In this document: positions 59,309 to 64,000 of the stretch, piece after piece
Layout of the letters: every line of letters begins with the position of its first letter
Numbering within the stretch: position 1 is the first letter of the stretch
NCBI GenBank assembly: GCA_963727495.1
Contig: CAVSGQ010000020.1
Span: 124,001 to 188,000 of the forward strand
From: Actinophytocola sp963727495
Lineage (GTDB): Bacteria; Actinomycetota; Actinomycetes; Mycobacteriales; Pseudonocardiaceae
DNA length: 64,000 nt
Reading direction: 5' to 3'
Program-made: the position numbers and the translations under genes
Notes under the pieces: generated by a model
The model's database searches: none
Told to the model about the DNA's origin: nothing
Seen by the model: only the letters and a program-made list of their open reading frames with translations

Positions 59309-60280
59309 GTGGGCAACAAGCGGCGCACACCGGCCACCCGGCTGGCCGGCCTGGCCGGGCTGGTGGCCCTGGTCTCGCTGACGGTCTCCGGGTGCTCGGC
59401 CGGCGACGTGCTGCGCTTCGGCTGGCCGGAAGGCGTCACGCCGCAGGCCGACCGGATGCGGGACTTCTGGACCTGGTCGGTCATCGCCTCGCTGGCGGTC
59501 GGCGTGCTGGTGTGGGCGCTGATCCTGTGGCCGGTCATCGCGCACCGCAAGCGCGGGGACACGCTGCCGCGGCAGTTCCAGTACAACCACTTCCTGGAGT
59601 TCATCTACACGGGCATCCCGTCGATCATCGTCGTGGTGCTGTTCTACTTCACGGTCACCACGCAGAACTACGTCCTGGCCGAGGACTCGCCGGACGACGT
59701 CGACGTGAACGTGAACGTGCTCGCGTTCCAGTGGAACTGGCAGTTCGAGTACCAGAACTACAAGGACACCTCCGGGGCGACCGTCGCGCCGCGCACGCCC
59801 GAGGGCCCGCTGGTGACCACGATCGGCTCGTCGAACGTGATCCCGCTGCTCGTGCTGCCGACCGACAGCAAGATCCACTACACGCTGCGCTCCCGCGACG
59901 TGATCCACTCGTTCTACGTGCCGGAGTTCAACTTCAAGCGGGACGTGTTCCCGTACCCGGAGAAGAACCACCAGTCGAACACGTTCCAGAACACCATCGA
60001 CCGGGAGGGCTCGTTCGTCGGCCGGTGCGCCGAGCTGTGCGGGACCTACCACTCGGCGATGAACTTCGAGGTCCGCGCGCTCAACAAGGAGAGGTTCGAC
60101 CGGTACATGATCCTGCGCCGCTCGACGAACGACGCCACCGGCGAGCCGTACACCGCCGCGGAGGCGCTCGCCCAGCTGGGCAGCGAGGACGCGAGCTGCG
60201 GTGACCTGTGCAGCCCGACCGCGACCACCACCGCGCCGTTCGACACCAAGCGCACGGTCCGGACCTCGTCGGGAGAGTGA
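59309..60280 (+). CDS. ctaC: Cytochrome c oxidase subunit II
   Basis: The 323-residue protein has a lipoprotein-type signal (LTVSGCSAG), two TM helices and the CuA domain with DVIHSFYVPEF and CAELCGTYHSAM, giving the His, two Cys and Met ligands. It accepts electrons for the aa3 oxidase; in actinobacteria these come directly from the di-haem QcrC in a bcc-aa3 supercomplex. GTG follows GAGGAGG with good spacing. ctaF follows after seven bases. Confidence 0.96.
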   Translation: MGNKRRTPATRLAGLAGLVALVSLTVSGCSAGDVLRFGWPEGVTPQADRMRDFWTWSVIASLAVGVLVWALILWPVIAHRKRGDTLPRQFQYNHFLEFIYTGIPSIIVVVLFYFTVTTQNYVLAEDSPDDVDVNVNVLAFQWNWQFEYQNYKDTSGATVAPRTPEGPLVTTIGSSNVIPLLVLPTDSKIHYTLRSRDVIHSFYVPEFNFKRDVFPYPEKNHQSNTFQNTIDREGSFVGRCAELCGTYHSAMNFEVRALNKERFDRYMILRRSTNDATGEPYTAAEALAQLGSEDASCGDLCSPTATTTAPFDTKRTVRTSSGE

Positions 60281-60287
60281 GGATCGC

Positions 60288-60689
60288 ATGAAGGTCGAAG
60301 CCAGGCTGTTCGACGTCACGACCACGTTCTTCTTCGTGTCCGCGATCGTCTACGGCTTCTGGGCCAAGGAGCCGGTCGGTCTCGTCGGGCTGGTCCTGTC
60401 CGGCGCGCTCTCGATGATCATCGGGTCGTACTTCCACTTCGTCGCCCGGCGCGTGGAGCGCCGCCCCGAGGACAACCCGGACGCGGAGATCAGCGACGGC
60501 GCGGGCGAGGTCGGCTTCTTCAGCGCCGGCAGCTACTGGCCGGTGACGATCGCCGCAGCGGCGGGTGTGGCCGCGCTCGCGATCGCGTTCTGGCAGGTGT
60601 GGCTGCTGGTGATCGGGCTGGTGCTGGTGCTGATGGCGGTCGCCGGGCTCGTCTTCGAGTACCACACGCGGCCGAACGAAACGGACTGA
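60288..60689 (+). CDS. ctaF: Cytochrome c oxidase subunit IV (actinobacterial)
   Basis: The 133-residue protein starts MKVEARLFDVTTTFFFVSAI and has four TM helices, with the family segment YFHFVARRVERRPEDNPDAEISDGAGE in the middle as separate charged blocks. CtaF is the small fourth subunit of the actinobacterial aa3 oxidase. It is co-transcribed with ctaC. Confidence 0.93.
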   Translation: MKVEARLFDVTTTFFFVSAIVYGFWAKEPVGLVGLVLSGALSMIIGSYFHFVARRVERRPEDNPDAEISDGAGEVGFFSAGSYWPVTIAAAAGVAALAIAFWQVWLLVIGLVLVLMAVAGLVFEYHTRPNETD

Positions 60690-60748
60690 CGCAGGCGGCG
60701 TGACCGGCGGGCAGGACCTGTCTCGCCGCGGGGACGACGTGCGCATCG

Positions 60749-60770
60749 TCGGGCCCGCCGGCGGGCCCGA
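60749..60770. terminator. 22-bp palindrome between ctaF and trpD
   Basis: TCGGGCCCGCC (60749-60759) is followed directly by its complement (60760-60770). It lies between the convergent ctaF and trpD genes, seven bases from the trpD stop, and probably ends both transcripts. Confidence 0.65.
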
Positions 60771-60776
60771 GGCCGG

Positions 60777-61835
60777 TCAGCTCGGCGCGAGTGCCGCGTC
60801 CCGCAGGGCCGCAGACCGGGTGATCCAGGACTCCAGCAGGTCGCGCGCCCGGCCCGAGTCGACGGCCTGCGTCGCCGACTCCATGCCGGCGGCCAGGTCC
60901 GCGGTCAGGTCCTCGCTCAGGCCGCGGAACGCCGCGATCGCACCCGCCGCGTTCAGCAGGACCGTGTCCCGCACCGGGCCCGCCCGCCCGGCGACCACCG
61001 CACGCAGCACCTCGGCGTTCGTCTTCGCGTCGCCGCCCGCGAGGTCGTGCGCGCCGCACGGGGCGATGGACAGGGCCCGCGGGTCGATCTTGTCCACCCG
61101 CACCGTGCCGCCGGAGGCGACCCATGCCGTCGTGGTGGTGGTCGTGGTGATCTCGTCCAGGCCGTCGTCGCCGCGGACCACCAGCACGCTGAAGCCGCGA
61201 CCCGCGAGCACCTCGGCCACCACCGGCGCGAGGCGCTCGTTCGCGCACCCGACCAGGGCCGCCGCCGGCTGCGCCGGGTTGGTCAGCGGGCCCAGGATGT
61301 TGAACGCCGTGGGGATGCCCAGCTCCCTGCGGACGGGACCGACGTGGCGGAACGCCGGGTGGAACGCCTGCGCGAAGCAGAACCCGATGCCCACCTCGCG
61401 GACGCACTCGGCGACCGCCTCGGGGGACAGCTCGATGGCCACGCCCAGCTCCTGCAGCACGTCGGCCGCGCCGCACCGCGACGAGGCGGCCCGGTTGCCG
61501 TGCTTGACGACCGGCACCCCGGCCGCAGCGGTGACCACTGCGCTCATCGTGGAGATGTTCACCGTGCCGGCCTGGTCGCCGCCGGTGCCCACGACGTCCG
61601 CGGCCGGTGTGTCGATCGTCACCCGGTGCGCGTGGGCGAGCATGGCCTCGGCCAGGCCGGCGACCTCGTCCGGTGTCTCACCCTTGGCTCGCAGGGCGAT
61701 CGCGAACCCGCCGATCTGCGACGGCGTGGCGTTGCCGGACATGATCTCGTTCATCGCCCAGGACGTGTCCCCGGCGGTCAGGTGGTTCCCGGCGACCAGC
61801 TGGTCGAGCAGCGTGGGCCAGGTTCGCACGGCCAC
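60777..61835 (-). CDS. trpD: Anthranilate phosphoribosyltransferase
   Basis: The 352-residue protein has the PRPP motif VVGTGGDQAGTVNIST, the glycine-rich KHGNRAASSRCGAADVL and EITTTTTT-type loops. It makes phosphoribosyl-anthranilate in tryptophan synthesis. It stands apart from other trp genes, as in M. tuberculosis (Rv2192c). It follows the receiver-like gene by three bases on the same strand. Confidence 0.94.
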   Translation of the reverse strand: MAVRTWPTLLDQLVAGNHLTAGDTSWAMNEIMSGNATPSQIGGFAIALRAKGETPDEVAGLAEAMLAHAHRVTIDTPAADVVGTGGDQAGTVNISTMSAVVTAAAGVPVVKHGNRAASSRCGAADVLQELGVAIELSPEAVAECVREVGIGFCFAQAFHPAFRHVGPVRRELGIPTAFNILGPLTNPAQPAAALVGCANERLAPVVAEVLAGRGFSVLVVRGDDGLDEITTTTTTTAWVASGGTVRVDKIDPRALSIAPCGAHDLAGGDAKTNAEVLRAVVAGRAGPVRDTVLLNAAGAIAAFRGLSEDLTADLAAGMESATQAVDSGRARDLLESWITRSAALRDAALAPS

Positions 61836-61838
61836 CGC

Positions 61839-62246
61839 TCAACCCTGGTGGACGGGAAGCTGCTGGTTGCGCAGGACGTCGGCCACCGTCTCGGCGGCGG
61901 CCAGCGGGTCGAGCGGATGCACGATCACGGCGTCGGCCTGCGACCAGGTGGCGAGCCAGCGGTCGTCCTTGCGCCGGATCGCGACCACGATCGGGGGACA
62001 CGCGGGGATCTCGTTCTTGAGCTGGCGGCACAGCCCGATGCCGCCGGTCGGCTGTGCCTCGCCGTCGAGAATCGCCAGGTCGACGGTGCCGCTGTCCATC
62101 TCCATGAGCACCTCGGCGACGGCCCCGGCCTCCTGGTACTCCACCCGGCCGATGTCGGCGGCCGGGCGGCGGCCGACCGCTGTGATGATCGTCTCCCGGA
62201 CCTCGGGCCGGTGGCTGAACACCAGGATCTTCAGCGGCGAGCTCAT
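61839..62246 (-). CDS. Atypical receiver (CheY-like) domain protein
   Basis: The 135-residue protein has a receiver-like alternation of strands and helices, with an Asp at the expected phosphorylation position (VDLAILDGEA). The acidic pair after strand 1 is missing (ILVFSHRPEVR), and the conserved Lys-Pro reads His-Pro (IVHPLDP). It is therefore probably not a normal phospho-receiver. It has no output domain and no kinase nearby. It is divergent from ctaE and upstream of trpD. Confidence 0.7.
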   Translation of the reverse strand: MSSPLKILVFSHRPEVRETIITAVGRRPAADIGRVEYQEAGAVAEVLMEMDSGTVDLAILDGEAQPTGGIGLCRQLKNEIPACPPIVVAIRRKDDRWLATWSQADAVIVHPLDPLAAAETVADVLRNQQLPVHQG

Positions 62247-62402
62247 GATGGATGTCCTCCGGCGCGCGAGAGTAGGACCAGGTCCTCGACGGTTGTGATG
62301 CTATCCGGCCGGCCAGGACCCGGATCAGGTGCCCGGCCGGGGGGTTCTGCCCGGCCACCACGACGCGCCGGACCCGATCAGGCCAGCACCGTCGCGGCAG
62401 GC

Positions 62403-62414
62403 AATAATGCCCGC
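62403..62414 (+). promoter_or_regulatory. Leaderless promoter -10 element of ctaE
   Basis: AATAAT (62403-62408) is followed by six bases and the GTG at 62415. It is the most AT-rich hexamer in the divergent ctaE/receiver gap (62247-62414), which otherwise shows no gene. Confidence 0.45.
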
Positions 62415-63017
62415 GTGACGACAGCAGCGCCCTCCATCAGCCAGCGTGTGCACTCGCTGAACCGGCCGAACATGGTCAGCGTCGGCACGATCGTCTGGCT
62501 GGCCAGCGAGCTGATGTTCTTCGCCGGCCTGTTCGCCATGTTCTTCACGGTCAAGGCGCAGAACAGTGCGGACCACTGGCCCCCGCCGCCGACCCACCTC
62601 GACGTGCCCTACGCACTCGTTGTCACGATCGTGCTCGTCGCTTCGTCACTCACGTGTCAGATGGGTGTGTTCGCGGCGGAGCGGGGTGATGTGTTCGGTC
62701 TCAGGCGCTGGTACACGCTCACGCTCGTGATGGGCACGTTCTTCGTGCTCGGCCAGGCCAATGAGTACCGAAGCCTGATCTCCGAGGGCACCACCATTCC
62801 CTCGTCCGCCTACGGGACGGTGTTCTACCTGACCACCGGCTTCCACGGGCTGCACGTCACCGGAGGTCTGATCGCGTTCGTGTTCCTGCTCACCCGCACC
62901 CGGATGAGCAAGTTCACCCCGGCACAGGCCACCTCGGCGATCGTCGTGTCGTACTACTGGCACTTCGTGGACGTCGTGTGGATCGGCCTGTTCAGCGTGA
63001 TCTACTTCGTGAAGTGA
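62415..63017 (+). CDS. ctaE: Cytochrome c oxidase subunit III
   Basis: The 200-residue, five-helix protein has WLASELMFFAGLFAMFF, the Glu/His region TTGFHGLHVTGG and the C-terminal YYWHFVDVVWIGLF, all typical of actinobacterial CtaE. It stabilises the aa3 oxidase core. It heads the ctaE-qcrC-qcrA cluster; qcrC starts 60 bases downstream. Confidence 0.95.
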   Translation: MTTAAPSISQRVHSLNRPNMVSVGTIVWLASELMFFAGLFAMFFTVKAQNSADHWPPPPTHLDVPYALVVTIVLVASSLTCQMGVFAAERGDVFGLRRWYTLTLVMGTFFVLGQANEYRSLISEGTTIPSSAYGTVFYLTTGFHGLHVTGGLIAFVFLLTRTRMSKFTPAQATSAIVVSYYWHFVDVVWIGLFSVIYFVK

Positions 63018-63076
63018 TGTTGGGCTCATCACGGATTCGCCAAGCCCGAACTGACGCACCAGGGGTAGCCGCACAG

Positions 63077-63874
63077 ATGACCAAGAAACGCAGGGCACAC
63101 ACCAAGCTCCAACGCCGTCTGGCCGGCCTGCTGGCGCTGGGTGTCGCGCTGCTCGGCATCGGGACGCTCTACAGCTTCCTGGTCCCGACGCCCCAGACCG
63201 CGCAGGCCCAGGACGACCCCGCGGTGGTGCGGCAGGGTGAGCAGATCTACAACAACACCTGCATCACCTGTCACGGCCAGAACCTGCAGGGCGTCGAGGG
63301 ACGCGGGCCGAGCCTGGTCGGCATCGGCGAGGCCGCGGTCTACTTCCAGACCACCACCGGCCGGATGCCCGCCGCGATGCAGGGCGCGCAGATCGACAAG
63401 AAGCCGCGGGTGCTCACGCCCGAGGAGGTCGACCAGGTCGCGGCCTACGTGCAGGCCAACGGCGGCGGTCCGACCCTGCCCGAGGAGCACGGCAAGGAGC
63501 TGCGCGGCGACAACCCGGCCCGCGGCGGCGAGCTGTTCCGGCTCAACTGCGCCTCGTGCCACAACTTCACCGGCCGCGGCGGGGCGCTGTCCTCCGGCAA
63601 GTCGGCGCCGTCACTCGACGGCGCGACCGAGAAGGAGATCTACGCGGCCATGCTGTCCGGCCCGCAGAGCATGCCGCGCTTCTCCGAGCGCCAGCTCTCG
63701 CCGGAGGAGAAGAAGGACATCATCGCCTACGTCAAGTCCGTCACGGACGGGAACAACAATCCCGGCGGCGACTCGCTCGGCGGTCTCGGCCCGCAGTCCG
63801 AGGGTCTGATCGGGTTCATCGTGGGGATCGCCGCACTGGTCGGCATCACGTTGTGGATCGGGGCCAAGCAATGA
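63077..63874 (+). CDS. qcrC: Di-haem cytochrome c subunit of the bcc complex
   Basis: The 265-residue protein has an N-terminal TM anchor, two cytochrome c domains with haem motifs CITCH and CASCH, matching axial Met residues (GRMPAAM, SMPRFS), and a C-terminal TM helix. It replaces soluble cytochrome c and hands electrons to CtaC. Its stop overlaps the qcrA start by four bases. Confidence 0.96.
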   Translation: MTKKRRAHTKLQRRLAGLLALGVALLGIGTLYSFLVPTPQTAQAQDDPAVVRQGEQIYNNTCITCHGQNLQGVEGRGPSLVGIGEAAVYFQTTTGRMPAAMQGAQIDKKPRVLTPEEVDQVAAYVQANGGGPTLPEEHGKELRGDNPARGGELFRLNCASCHNFTGRGGALSSGKSAPSLDGATEKEIYAAMLSGPQSMPRFSERQLSPEEKKDIIAYVKSVTDGNNNPGGDSLGGLGPQSEGLIGFIVGIAALVGITLWIGAKQ

Positions 63875-64000
63875 GTAACGACAACACCCCGGCGACCCCG
63901 AGCGAGGAGGAGCTCGGCCGGATGAGCCGGGACGACCTCGTCCGACTGGGCGTGAAGCTCGACGGCGTCGAGCTGGTCGAGTACCCGGACCCGTGGCCGG
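63871..64000 (+). CDS. qcrA: Rieske iron-sulfur subunit of the bcc complex, N-terminus (partial)
   Basis: The first about 43 residues (MSNDNTPATPSEEELGRMSR...GVELVEYPDPWP) run to the window end. The acidic N-terminus with the VEYPDPWP segment and the position after qcrC match the actinobacterial Rieske protein QcrA, which has extra N-terminal helices. The cluster-binding domain lies outside the window. Confidence 0.85.
   Translation, partial: MSNDNTPATPSEEELGRMSRDDLVRLGVKLDGVELVEYPDPWP

Overview
The window is chromosomal DNA of a high-G+C actinobacterium, most likely a member of the Pseudonocardiaceae close to Amycolatopsis. This is inferred from the very high G+C, frequent GTG starts, an Lsr2 nucleoid protein, DUF3052, DUF3145 and DUF3043 proteins, a di-haem QcrC, and core gene order that matches what I remember of the Mycobacterium tuberculosis Rv2191-Rv2243 region. 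I see no phage, insertion sequence, CRISPR array or plasmid gene.

Left part (1-16.3 kb) is accessory. It holds an efflux pump tail, a secreted beta-propeller protein, a pair of PH-domain membrane proteins, RidA and dehydrogenase genes with a divergent LysR regulator, and an Erm-type rRNA methyltransferase. Upstream of the Erm gene is a ten-codon leader peptide inside base-pairing RNA arms, which looks like a macrolide-sensing attenuator. A redox operon follows (amino-acid-oxidase-like, GlcD-like and a ThDP enzyme), then lsr2. Two convergent junctions, 391-653 and 13707-13843, carry the same kind of 21-bp-period fold-back repeat array.

From 16.3 to 28 kb lies the core lipid and pyruvate block. 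A PucR regulator sits upstream of fabD-fabH-acpP-fabF. A small XRE/membrane-protein/oxidoreductase operon has a clear repeated operator. Next come aceE (pyruvate dehydrogenase E1), DUF3052, ahpE and a tRNA-Val gene. aceE is broken by some 15-20 single-base frame changes.

From 28 to 42 kb are a PadR-controlled efflux pump, a second MFS pump, lipoate genes (lipA, lipB), a TetR/GNAT pair behind three near-palindromic operators, sucB (E2) and lpdA (E3). With aceE, lipA and lipB, these form the 2-oxoacid dehydrogenase and lipoylation set.

From 42 to 54.5 kb are an Hsp70-like/transmembrane fusion, pepA, ilvE, cobS-cobT-cobU, an aldo/keto reductase, an SDR, DUF3043 and glycerate kinase. From 54.5 kb to the end are erpA, an adenosine-kinase-like gene, asnB, and the aerobic respiratory chain genes ctaC-ctaF, ctaE-qcrC-qcrA, with trpD and an atypical receiver protein between them.

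Several genes (PH-domain gene, glcD-like, aceE, sucB, lpdA, asnB) contain frame breaks. Nearly all I could resolve by hand are +1 insertions, and several of these genes are essential in relatives. I therefore read the breaks mainly as sequence errors, not gene decay. All family assignments are from reading the translated sequence; no database search was possible.
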